Source of the DNA: Casuarius casuarius
Lineage: Eukaryota > Chordata > Aves > Casuariiformes > Casuariidae
Direction of reading: 5' to 3'
Length of the DNA: 64,000 nucleotides
NCBI GenBank assembly: GCA_003342895.1
Contig: PTFA01000081.1
Span: forward strand, 3,304,434 to 3,368,433
The notes under the pieces were generated by a model. That model was given only the letters and a program-made list of their open reading frames with translations, was not told the DNA's origin and searched no databases. The position numbers were made by a program, and so were the translations under genes. Of the stretch, positions 23,738 to 34,325 are shown piece by piece. Position 1 is the first letter of the stretch; the number at the start of each line of letters is the position of its first letter.

Positions 23738-24426
23738 NGGTAGCCCCTCGATTCTAAGGCAAAAGACTTTGGGGAGAGAGGCGAAGTCATAATTATGGTT
23801 GCTGTCACCCCCTAGAAGCCAGAAAAACCAGGACNACTGCCCTCAGCACCGCACACCGCCTCAGCACCTGTCAAACTGGATCGCCTCCAGCCCCGCTTTC
23901 CAGCCAGATTCAGGTTGGTGGCTACTCAGGAAAGCTTTTCTGGGAACTGCAGTCCCTGTGAGAGCCCCCATTGCAGCCCAGGCAAAGGCTCTGCCCTTCT
24001 CCCAAGATAGGTGACAGTTTTGAGAAGTTTCTACTAGGAGGTAACTCAAAGCTTGAGTACAGACTCAACAAGAAGAGTGAGTTATTCTGTGCAAGTAACT
24101 CTATTATAGCCGTGGCAATATGCAATTAATTTAATTACATGAAGCTGACTTCAATTGAATCTNGAGTGGAACCTTGATTGAACCCAGGTGGCTATTGCTG
24201 CTTTGTCATTTAAGTTTCACATGCAGCTTTTTCAACAAACCATCTACAAACCTCTGCTTTTCAGTTTACTACCCAAGTCTNTTCTACAAATGTGCTTCCA
24301 GGAATACTTACGTGCCATAGTCCACAGAAAGATTTAAGCATCCCTGCTGTTGGGCCACTTCCTTGCACCTACAGCTGCAATCGTGCGCTCTTGCACTGAC
24401 GAATTAATGACGTTGCACTGATTTGT

Positions 24427-24444
24427 CATAAGTGATCACTTATG
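24427..24444. repeat. Perfect 18-bp palindrome
   Basis: CATAAGTGATCACTTATG is its own reverse complement, with no loop. It contains GTGATCAC at the centre. One such palindrome is not far from chance expectation in 64 kb, so only the structure is reported. Confidence 0.85.
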
Positions 24445-27234
24445 GTTACTAACAATGTTTCCATTGATTGGTTTGAAGGGAACAATTCACAGTGACTGAA
24501 GGTCAGGCTGACATGGCCAAATGGAAACATCACTTTCATACATATATTATAAATTATTTTGAAGGTGATTCATATGAGCTTACAAAGAAGTCTAGGGGTA
24601 TAACTGTCTTTCATTATAATGCAAATTATGCAAAAACATCATCTAAGATCTAGTCCTATTGATGATATCCTGCTTTATCTTCTTTCTCCTCTGACAATTC
24701 ACATCTGCAGCATACAGAAGTTAGTTTATTATCTACAGCATTATTAACTCAATTTACTTTTCAAGGTGGTAGGGTTTTTTTATTTAAAGCAGCTATTTTG
24801 ACATGCTGTGCTTGGAAGCTGTGGAATTCAAAGCCAGAAGAAAACAATGACAAACTTTCTTCACGNACTTTCAAGGCAGTGTTTAAAACTTCCAAAGTCT
24901 GATGGGCAACTAATCTAATTATGCTAAACTTGGAAAGAAAACAGATGGCATAAACCAGGCAAATGAGACATAGACCAGAAATAGTTCTAAACCGAGAGAA
25001 TAATGCAGCAATGTATTTTTTTTAAGATCCTTTCTGAAACAGATTCACCATCATATATTATCTTCTAATTATGGGCTCAAGCCTGGGCATGTTCAACATC
25101 TACTGAGTTACCCAGGAACAGAGCTTGTGCTTTACAGCTGCAGTCTCAACTACAGTAATCATTATTTTCTTAAAGAAAAAATGCAGCCATTTTAAGAATC
25201 GGTGTTGCAGATTACTTACCAAACAGCACATCAGAGCATGCCCTCAGCAGAAGTCACTTTTGAAAATACACTTGTCACAACTGTCTACTAGAACGGATAA
25301 TTTTTTATACTAATCTTCATGGAGTAACTTGTTTTGCCACATCCAGTGCAATTGCAAAGCTCAAACAACATGATTCATTAAAGTTAATACTCAAAAAAGG
25401 CTCTAGACAGTAGAAGAAAAATCAAAAGGAGAGACAGAAATGAATCCTCCTTCATCCAAAATTCTTTTGCTTCTCTTCAGACAAACAAAAACAGTATCTA
25501 AAAGTTGCAAATGTAAATAAAATAGGATTTTACATAGATTTCAAGGTGGATATGCAGAGAAAAATGTCTCTGGTCCCAAAACAGCTCTTTCCTACATAAA
25601 TAGTCCCATCTAATATGTACCACATTGGTCATTTTTAAGCGTGGCTTCCATTAACTAGGATAAATTGTGAGAAATATATTTGTGATAACGAATTTCTATT
25701 TAGTTCATTCATGTTATAATCCTATCTTTGTCCACATTTTTGAGCATGGAGCTCAGATTTGGTTGGAAGAGACCTCCTCATGTATACACTTTCTTGGACA
25801 CATCAGAACAAGGAATCCGTAGGGATTTCCAAAGATTGGCCCCGATTTACAGCTCCCTGCTTTCAGCCTTCAAGCCGTGGTGGACAAAAAGCACCTTGTG
25901 ACTAGGGAACTAATGGCTTTATAAGCACCAAATGAATAACGCAATGCCAGAACAGAAAATCCCACACNTGAAACCAAGCAGCGAGTCACAGCCCACAGAC
26001 ACAAACATAAGCTCTCAGGAGCCCTGACTCTTCTCTCACCCACCCAGCATCTCCCAGACCTTCCACAGCGTCATCTTCAAAACGTATTAAACGCTTGAAG
26101 GAACAGGCACATTGGAGAGCTAGGCGAGCTCTTGCAATTTTGCCCTTGTTGGAAGGACGTAACCTGTTTGTTTATTAAAGAATAGTTATTACTCGTATTT
26201 TAATTGCTTTTCTAGAAAAGCTTGTTTCCATCAAATGTCCTAGGTTTTATTTCAGACTCAGGTCTGACCCACTCGAGCAAAAAAAATGACTTCAATTAAG
26301 AGCTTTGCCTCAGTAAGGACCACTGATTTCTGTCCTTAATTATTTAAAGCTGAGAAACAGCAGCTCAGGAGCATTTTTCAAAGCTTNTGAAATTATAAAG
26401 CGGTCAGAGAAATAACTTCCCCAAAACACTGCTCCTGAAGAGTCTTACTATCCTTAAAAGCCACTGGTTCAAGGGAACCGTGGTGCTATCAGACGAGCAA
26501 GGCAACCTTTTCCTCTAAACTTCCTCCCAGCACCCACAAATTTTCATTTAGTTAACAGTATTTTCCATGGTATTTTAATGTGTTCGTGCATGGCTGTTGA
26601 TTGTGTCAGGCTTGCTGAGATTGCTTGAGGGGGAGCTCCTGACATCTGATACCAAGGACAATTTCTGGAGCAAGGAAGATTGTTTTCTNTTTCCCTGAGG
26701 AGCTGCATGACTTCCAGGGATGAGTTGGGTCTGCAGGCTTACAAAACAGCATGCCAATTCAGCTGATATGGGACAGCAAACGAAGGTAACTTGAACGTAC
26801 TCTCAGGTCCCCAGTGTTAGTTCCCAGCTTGGGAACTAACATACATGTTATTTGTCCTTGCTGAGTGACTCCATTGACTCCAGAAGCCTGNTGTAATATT
26901 ATTTATGCTTCTTACTCATCGATGCTTTTTTTAATCCAGCTTAGGTGTGACATCTTGGGGCCAGGTGAATAGTGGGGTGGAAAAAACCATGCATGCAGTC
27001 TGCAGCAGGTCTTATCTTCTGCAGTTCAGGCTTGATTTGAGTGTGCAGTCAAATGGAATGAGCTCATTCAGTATCTCAAAGATCAAGGACTTGGCAAATC
27101 CCAAATGCGAGCACGTGATCACTTTGAATAAGGATGGCTGCCTCCCCGGGCACGAAGCACAACTGCATCTTCATTTGAACTCTGCTCACATACTAAACTA
27201 AATCCAGATTTAGTTTCAATTTTCCTTTTTGCCA
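24445..27234. other. Non-coding AT-rich unique sequence
   Basis: No gene is seen. At about 26345-26440 there are scattered matches to the reverse MIR core (AAAGCTGAGAAACAGC, then AATAACTTCCCCAAAACACTGCT), interrupted by unrelated sequence and too weak to call. A 12-bp hairpin lies at 26815-26841. Confidence 0.5.
26815..26841. repeat. Perfect 12-bp inverted repeat with 3-nt loop
   Basis: TGTTAGTTCCCA (26815-26826) and its exact reverse complement (26830-26841) are separated by GCT. The structure could form a very stable small hairpin in RNA, or a cruciform in DNA. No T-run follows that would suggest a polymerase III terminator. Confidence 0.85.
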
Positions 27235-27440
27235 CAGGTAGAAAGTTTGCTCTCAGTCTCGCATACATCGCTGAAGGAAGTTACAGCCATTAAAAAAAGC
27301 AGACCTGATTTCAACCATGCCCATTATGCAAATGCAATTAAGGTACATTATCTTGATTTGGTTTAAAACCTTTAAAACACCTTGAGCAACAAGCCTAATT
27401 ATACATTCTTGGTCATGTCTTGAGTTTCAAGCACTCCTTC
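27235..27440. promoter_or_regulatory. Candidate enhancer with POU octamer
   Basis: The block contains ATGCAAAT (27326-27333) overlapping a GCAATTA homeodomain-type core, followed by several TTTAAAAC and CCTAATTATAC elements. It is AT-rich and non-repetitive. The call is by motif composition only. Confidence 0.3.
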
Positions 27441-28614
27441 CTGCTTTGGTTTAAAAAATTCCAGCAAACAAGCAGAAAGNCTTGCCATCAATATTTCTCA
27501 GATAAACAGTAATGATCTTTTACGCTCAGTTTGCCCATTCATCCCAAGGAAATGCTTTACAAAGTGNGAAGCCAAGATCATTTTACCCACCTCTGGGATG
27601 GAGTGTCGCAACAGTTTAATCACATAGCAACACTGCACAACATTGTAGGATCAGGCAGGAAGAACAATGCAAACTCTAATTGAAATTACTGGGGGAATTT
27701 AGGCATGCAGAATATAATTACTCAAACTGGACTTTGGCCAGTGCAAACTGGAGTACTAGCCAGGACATGAAGTCCAGCCACCTAGTTNCTGCCAGAAGTG
27801 CCATGAGATCTTTAATGAACACGAGTGGCAAGATCCCAGCGTGTTNTATCCTACATAAGGTGGCCTTTTAAAGAGCGCAGAGCAACTGAGCNAGCTCTGA
27901 TTTCAACATGGCTTTCATTCTGAATAAAACAATTCCTGCACTAAACACATACAACATTTCCACAGAAATACAAATAAGGACTGGTTTGGCAAACTTCAGC
28001 TTATTTAAGAACTAGACTTCAAGCATTGTACCAAATTCTAGACAAACTCTAATGAACCTCTTCTTTAATCAAATTTTTGTGGGCCTAAAGAACATCANCG
28101 TGATTCTTTATTGTGGAAATAAACCTGTAATTGATGAACTCAGGCTCCTCTTCAGCCTTGTAGATAGAAGNGCATTAGGGAAGGCAGAGGAAAACCCCAA
28201 CATCTCCTAAGGCTGCTGTGCAGTCAGGCACCTCCTAGAAATACGTGGGATTTGTTTGGAAGTAAAGCCACTATTTTTCTTCTCTCTCCCTGTCTGGAGA
28301 GACACCACAACCTCATCTCCAGCACAGGTCACCACNGCACTTCACTGGATGTAGTCCGAGTAGCCCATTCCTGGTGCATTTTCTGACAGAGCGCGGCACT
28401 CTGGTCCTCAAGCAGCCCCTTCGCTTTGGGGCGGATGTCCCCATCGGTGACTGGGGAGAAGTCACCGGAGAAGCAAAGGGAGGCGATGGAAGCCCATGGA
28501 TTTGGGACCCAGGGCAGAAGCTGAGCTTTGGCACAGTTTATTGCAGCCACCGCACAAACAGCACTCAACGATTAATCACACAGCTCTGCCTTTAAGTGGC
28601 CAGCTGTTAAACAG
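27441..28614. other. Non-coding unique sequence
   Basis: I see no gene or mobile element that I can support. The plus frame at 28374-28595 and overlapping minus frames are incidental. Confidence 0.5.
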
Positions 28615-28715
28615 GAGATGCAATTTTATGATAAAGATAATGTTTGTCAAATTTTGTAGACGTCCTTGGGATCTAAATCGGAAGAGAGTGCTAAGCATTA
28701 TTATTATTAAAGCAA
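28615..28715 (+). mobile_element. Possible SINE/LINE tail relic (MIR/L2-like)
   Basis: A segment around 28662-28715 reads CCTTGGGATCTAAATCGG, then GAGAGTGCTAAGCATTATTATTATTA. This resembles the conserved tail of old amniote SINE/LINE pairs, in which a GGGATC box precedes a GCTA...ATTATTATT terminus. The upstream part is too diverged to place. This is a weak call from remembered consensus. Confidence 0.3.
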
Positions 28716-28835
28716 CAAAACACATCGTAGTAGCAGATACAAAGAACTGATTCTCCAAGCACAGAAAAGCATTAAAATAAGGTCACATTCCTTAGAGTCC
28801 CCTGGGATCTGAAATACAGCTGCTGTGAGTAGCTA

Positions 28836-28862
28836 GCAACTAATTAGTTGCAAGCAACTAAT
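28836..28862. promoter_or_regulatory. Triple GCAACTAAT array with TAATTA core
   Basis: A perfect 16-bp palindrome GCAACTAATTAGTTGC (28836-28851) is formed by two inverted GCAACTAAT half-sites. A third, direct copy of the 9-mer follows at 28854-28862. The shared core is the homeodomain site TAATTA. The arrangement would allow paired or cooperative binding; function is inferred. Confidence 0.4.
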
Positions 28863-29489
28863 ACACACTGCAGTGCTAACAGATACAGATACCCAAACAT
28901 ATATGCATGTATACAGACAGAGTTTGATTGTGTTTTTAAATATTTCATGTTGCAGGCCAATTATCATAAGGGAACTGATACGTAAAATTGCAGAATTCTT
29001 AATTATGGTTTTCTTCAACTCATTTCCATTTTGACCACAAAACACCATGCAGCCTTAAAACGACTCGTCAGTTATNGCAAAATGTAATTCCACGGCGGTG
29101 GCGGTTTTAAACACAGGAATAAAATGCCTGGCTGAACTCTTTGCTCAGTAGGATAAAATAAAAATCTAAAAANTATTTTTTTTAATGCAATCACGGACCA
29201 GCAAGTAATTCTTGCTAATTTATACCAACCTTGTTAAACTTCTGTTTTTCTTCTCCCATATCCCACCTCACTGTGTGCCAACNCGGGCTGCGTTTGCAGG
29301 ATGAGCTTAAAAAAACCAAGCCAAAACAAAAAATCCCCCAACCAAGCAACCAAGCAGCCCTGATGGCTGAAACCATGCCGTGCTATTAACTGCTGGGCAA
29401 GACAGCTTTAGGGACCGCGATTATCAACCACCTTAAAATTCTGCGGGTTAAAATGATTTAAAATACAACTGTGCGGGCAGAACGACGAG
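28863..29489. other. Non-coding unique sequence
   Basis: No gene is seen. The stretch includes AT-rich sequence and a CCAAGC/AACCAAG-rich patch at about 29315-29360 that looks like simple-sequence drift. Confidence 0.5.
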
Positions 29490-29760
29490 GCTTATTGCTG
29501 AAACACGCCGGCCGGCAAAGGGCAGGCAGGTCTTTCCTCTGCAGCCCAAATTCCCCCGCGCGCGACGGCTCCTGCTTTCCCCCCAAGCCTCTCGTTTCTT
29601 CTCTCCCTCCTCCGAGACGATCCTTCTCACACCTTCTTTTCATGCCTCTTTACACGCCACGCTGCTCTGCCCGAGACGGTTTCCATCGCCTCGTGTCCCT
29701 CCCCAGTGGCCTTGTTATCTCCTGCCAAACCCTCCCCTCAGGACTCGCCGCGTTCAGCTA
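29490..29760. promoter_or_regulatory. CpG-enriched pyrimidine-rich patch
   Basis: CpGs are concentrated at 29505-29565 (CGCCGGCCGG and CGCGCGCGACGG cores) and again at 29610-29700, in pyrimidine-rich sequence unlike the AT-rich surroundings. It also contains the 17-mer TCCCCAGTGGCCTTGTT (29700-29716), which recurs at 11291-11307. This could be an orphan CpG island; no transcript evidence is available. Confidence 0.35.
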
Positions 29761-31849
29761 GCTTTCCACGGATAATCTGCACTTTGCACCCAGGAAAACC
29801 GGGTAACGTTTANGAAAGGATATAAATATCTCCTGTGCGAAAGCTTTATTGACCTGCACTGGGATTTTGCATCTTCGTGGTTTTGTCTGCGTAGAAAAAG
29901 TTACCATTTTTTAATGGCTGTGGTGCAGTTAAAGTGCAAAAACACCCTTTGGTATGGAATTAGGCATCCATATGCTCATATTGACACAGCGTAATCCCAC
30001 GCAGGAAGAGAAGTAAGCTATGAGTATATGTCACATCTATGCAAGTTGTGTGTCTCATCCACAGTTTCCACAGGGGAACTCGTCCTAGCGCAGCGGGTGG
30101 AAGGAGTCGGACCCCCAACCACCCCGTACGGCATGACAAAATCTGCCCTGAGAGGCACCCACGCTGCTGAAGGGCTAAACAACACCACCGCGTATAATAT
30201 CAACTTGTCTGTCTTCCCAAACCACTGCAAAAAATAATATTCAATACTTCCTCATCAGGACTGGAAATGGATGTATTTCCTACCATTCACTGAAAAAGCT
30301 CATGGAAAACACTGTTTACATTTTTGGTTATATACTNTATGTGCCAATAATGATTTTCTATTGGGGAAAAATGACAAGATGAAATGCTTCAATAAAGTTA
30401 TTGACAGAAAGGTCAAATGCATTTCTTTAAAAACGCAGAAAAATCCATACTGGCAGTAATGTATGCAGAGCTTCTGCTTTCTCACCCCTCCTACACTTTA
30501 AAATTACCACCAAGTCTTCAACCAGCATCTCTGAAAGAGGAGATCACCCTCCCAGCCTTTAGAAACCCTTCCTGATTTCTGCTCATCCTTCCTCTGCTCT
30601 TCTCTTCATCTTCGCCCATCCCGGGAAGGTTCACCTTCCTCATCGCCGGCTCCTGAGCTGAGCCACGCACGCTCGCGCAGCACTGCTGAAACACGAAACG
30701 AGATTGCACCCTGCGCCTTTGCCTCAAATCGAAACCTGCCTCTACATTTTATAGACTTCAAATCCTCTTCCAGCACTGGTAGCAGCAGCAGCTAACATGG
30801 GTGGTAGGAACACAAGAAAGAGATGAANTCCTTTCGCAATTTTAAAAATTACAGCATCTTTTTTCCTTTCTTTTCTTTCTTAATGTGAGTGTATTTTTTA
30901 AGGTACCCAACATTGCTCACGTGTAACGGCAGCCGACCTCGTTCAGGCGTACAATCTCCTGAAGAACCATCACGAAAACAGGCTTTTCTCTCCGTCCCAG
31001 AAGGCAGTTATCCACAACCGGCATGCACACATGGATCCCTACTTGCCAGGAGTAGAAGTCTTCTCAAATAAATTTGGTATCTCAGGTGCAACCGCNAATC
31101 TGCCAGAAGATTATTATTTATTTGCTTCGCACTGACAGGGTGCCGTGCCCAGTTTCTGCACCGAAACGGCCTTATACAAGAGAAAACTTGTAGGCAAGGG
31201 CCAAAACCGGGAACCAATATACCCACAGTTTCCTCCTAGGCCTGCCTTACACTTTCACTCTCATCTTTAAATATGCAACTCTATGCTTCGGTTTCTTAAT
31301 TCTTTTATAGTAAGAGACTGGTAATAGTTAGCGCACGTGACGGGGTAGGGAAGATTGAAGGATGCAGCATTCAATACGCCCTTCAGCTGGGAGGAACTAC
31401 AGAACAACAACAAATCAATACTCTTTGCTGGACTGATTCGCTTTCTGTTCGTGAGCAGCCTACGCGTACCTAAGTGTGCTTGTATTGCATTTAAGTTTTG
31501 TTCAAACAACAGAGCCCACAATGGAGAAAAATCAAAGCTTTGCTTAATAAAACTTCCTTTGATGTCACTACGTTTTCCTCCCATTAACCCTTCAGCTGCC
31601 ATTGACATGCTGCCTATATGCGTTCACTTGTCCAGCTAAGTGGAAAATTGGTGGCAGGGCAAGATCTAAAAAAAAAATCATCACACAACATAAAGAAGAG
31701 AAGATTTATGAAAATCTACTCCATAGCTCCATGCACGATCACACCATAAACTCAAAACTTTGCAAAGGAGAGGGGTTATTTACGGCCTTCGNCTTCCACG
31801 TCAGCAAAAGCCACCAGAGCTGCTGTGTTAAAAGCCCTGGAAACCAGAG
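29761..31849. other. Non-coding unique sequence
   Basis: I see no gene, RNA or mobile element I can support. Frames on both strands at 31267-31639 overlap and are unrecognised. Confidence 0.5.
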
Positions 31850-32313
31850 CTCGCGGACCGTGCCCAGCAGCGCCCGAGACGACCACGCGAGGCACATCGC
31901 GCGTGCGATACAGCGAGCAATGGGCTGCTTTTCTGCTAACCTGCTGCCTGCTCTTGGATGCATGGGTGGCGAAAAATAAAAATTGTGGAGCTGCAAAAAG
32001 AAGAAGAAACTCGAATGCTCTTCACGAGATCTGTAATTGCACGGTCTCGCGCAGTGGTGCCTGCTTTATCCTGCAGGCACTTTGCACGCGAGGAGCCCTC
32101 GTTCCAGACTCACGCCCAGCCCTGGAGGTTGGGACCTGGCGCGCTGGCGCCCGCCGCTCTCGCNTGCGGTTGTGCACTAAATCAGAGCATGATGATGGCG
32201 AGCGTGGTCTGCAGGGAGACGAGCGCCGTGCTTGGAGCATCAGCTGGGCCTGGGCAGGGTTCTCCAGCGAGCTCCCGCACGGGTTTTCCTGCAGCTACGC
32301 CGGGTTGCCCCCG
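31850..32313. promoter_or_regulatory. Densest CpG island-like region of the window
   Basis: I count about 41 CpGs across some 464 bp, including CGCGACC-type and CGCGCG clusters at 31851-31915 and 32145-32170. A less CpG-rich AT gap lies at 31930-32030. Plus frames of 181 and 147 codons (31825-32370, 31958-32401) overlap each other and contain no known domain; the low stop frequency in GC-rich DNA explains them. It could be the promoter of an unannotated transcript, a Polycomb-type orphan island or a conversion-driven GC patch. Confidence 0.5.
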
Positions 32314-34099
32314 ATCCCCCCACCTAATTCTGCCCAGGCACCGCAGAGGAGAAAATCACTGTGGGGGTGAAACCACACATCTAACCCACTTCATCTGCTG
32401 AGCCTGCACCCCTGCCACCCCATCGTGCTGCTCTGAAAGGGGGGTTTCCCTCTCTCCAACTATTCTGCAGATTAAAATCAGCTCTACTGCCTACACCAGC
32501 CACCTCCGCCTCCCGTTTCCCCCTCTTAGTGCATCTCAGAGGGTTTCTCGTTAGAGTTCATCAGCTCCATTTGCTTGGTTTTTATTAAACAAGCATTTCT
32601 GCATCATTCNNCATTTNATTATTCAGACTCCACATGATCCTNCTCTGAAATAGCGAAGTTATTGTCCTTCCCGTTTTAGTGAGGAAACATCAAATNACAC
32701 AAAGTTTTACCGAATGGAAGAGCGGCGATGAGCAGAACGGCAATGAACGCAGTTTGGTCCCGCACTCACTACCACGACCATCCTCGCCGCCCCCACGCAA
32801 GCACCTGAANACCACCACGGGGCACGCAACGGCGCTGAGACAGGGACCAAAACCTCNACACAAATCGTGGGGACACCTCATGGAGCCCAGAGCAACCCCG
32901 CTTTGAGTGCCACGTTTTCCATCTGCGGTGGACAGCTTCGACCTCCTCAAAACGGGAAGGGGTTTGCTCCAGTTCTTCCTTCGGACATATTAAAATCGTA
33001 GGAAAATGGTCAAGGGCTGTGACCAAAATTGCAAAAAGCAGAGGAGAAAGAAAAGACCTTGTGGGGCCAATCTCCAGCTCAGAGCGGAGATGTTTCCGTG
33101 AGGCTCGTACACGAGCGCCGGCAGCCAAGCAAGATCCTTCCGCTCACTACCCTGGAGAAGTCACGGCTAATATATAAGGGCAACATGTTTGCCACTAAAA
33201 GCACAGGAAGTTTTAAGCAATCAACTGGGCAACATTTGGATTCAAAAGGCTGTTTCTGAAATCAGCTACCCTCGTGGTAACTAATGAAAAAACTCCCTGA
33301 CTCCGGGCTGTCAGAGAGACAGCCGTGACCTTAATTTGCCACAGACATCTTTGATGAGTATGAAAGTATTTCCCTCAAATATCTCAGAAGGACGGCACAC
33401 TACCTAATGAGCTGGAGGTCTCAAACCCACAGGCACCACGGTAATTACAAAGGGGTATTTAATTATCTAACCCTGGCATCTAAAGAATTAACAAACCTTG
33501 ATAATGAAAGGGAGCTAGCGAGGAAAGAAGAACTCATAGCCTAATCCACAAAACGCTGCAAAAATCACTATAGAGACAGATTTCAATAGATTCATATCTG
33601 CTATTTCGAAAAGCTTACTGTGTACTGAAATGCCAGATGTTCACACATTATGGTTGTTATTACTGTTAACAGCATTAATTGGGAGAAGGAGGAAGTTAAT
33701 CCAATTTAATTCAGGAAACTAAGTGGAGAAATATATAAGAAAACAAATGGAAGACTACAACAAAGAGAGCTAGCCCATATTTTGGCAATCTGCACATTTC
33801 ATACCCTATGGGCACAATTGTTCCAGANGCGGCCAAAGCTGGAAAATGCCCCTCTCTAGGAACATGCAAAATAAATAAAACAAGACAGCTCGGATGCTCA
33901 GGTCCCTGCCCGGCCTCCTCCCGCAGCTCTGGCGAAGACCGAGCTGCGCACGCCTCTCCACGTGGCTTCACCTGCCTTACACCTTTCCTCTGCAGAGAAA
34001 CTTTGGCCTCCTCCTTTCACTGGCAGAAAACCACAAGTTATTTGAATTTCAACGCAGTGCCAAAAATAAAAGGCCCCGTTGCATGCAGGCCCCGTCCCC
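32314..34099. other. Non-coding sequence with minor CpG patches
   Basis: No gene is seen. CpGs are moderately enriched at 32718-32850 and 33060-33165. The AT-rich block at 33590-33720 (TTCGAAAAGCTTACTG and TTAATCCAATTTAATTC) has enhancer-like texture. Four n calls lie at 32610-32642. Confidence 0.45.
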
Positions 34100-34325
34100 T
34101 TGCAAATCTATGCAAATGCCTCTGCAGAACAAAGCGATTTACATGTGCCCGGAGCCTCCGACTGAGTGTACTTGCTTTGATCAGAGCTTATAATGGGATT
34201 TATCTGCAGGGCAAAAAAACAATGTTTGCCTTAAAGAAAACAGCAGTGGCTTTAAATCGCTGCAATGAGGCTGTTTTNCCATTGTGGCACTGCCATTTGT
34301 AACGTTGCTAAGGCTGCGCGAGCAT
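34100..34325. promoter_or_regulatory. Candidate enhancer with POU and SOX/TCF-type sites
   Basis: TGCAAATCTATGCAAAT (34101-34117) gives an octamer at 34110-34117 plus a second TGCAAAT. An AACAAAG SOX/TCF-like site follows at 34128-34134, with another AACAATG around 34220. Occurrence of POU and SOX sites within 30 bp is typical of neural and pluripotency enhancers, but the spacing is not that of the canonical OCT-SOX composite. Confidence 0.35.

Noticed and set aside
26345..26440. Third MIR-like copy
   Set aside because: Core landmarks are separated by unrelated sequence and the match is too weak to call.
26815..26841. Hairpin as a miRNA precursor
   Set aside because: A 12-bp stem with 3-nt loop is far shorter than a Dicer substrate, and flanks do not extend the pairing.
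31825..32401. Two overlapping plus-strand frames of 181 and 147 codons
   Set aside because: They lie in the densest CpG patch where stop codons are rare, and neither has a recognisable domain.
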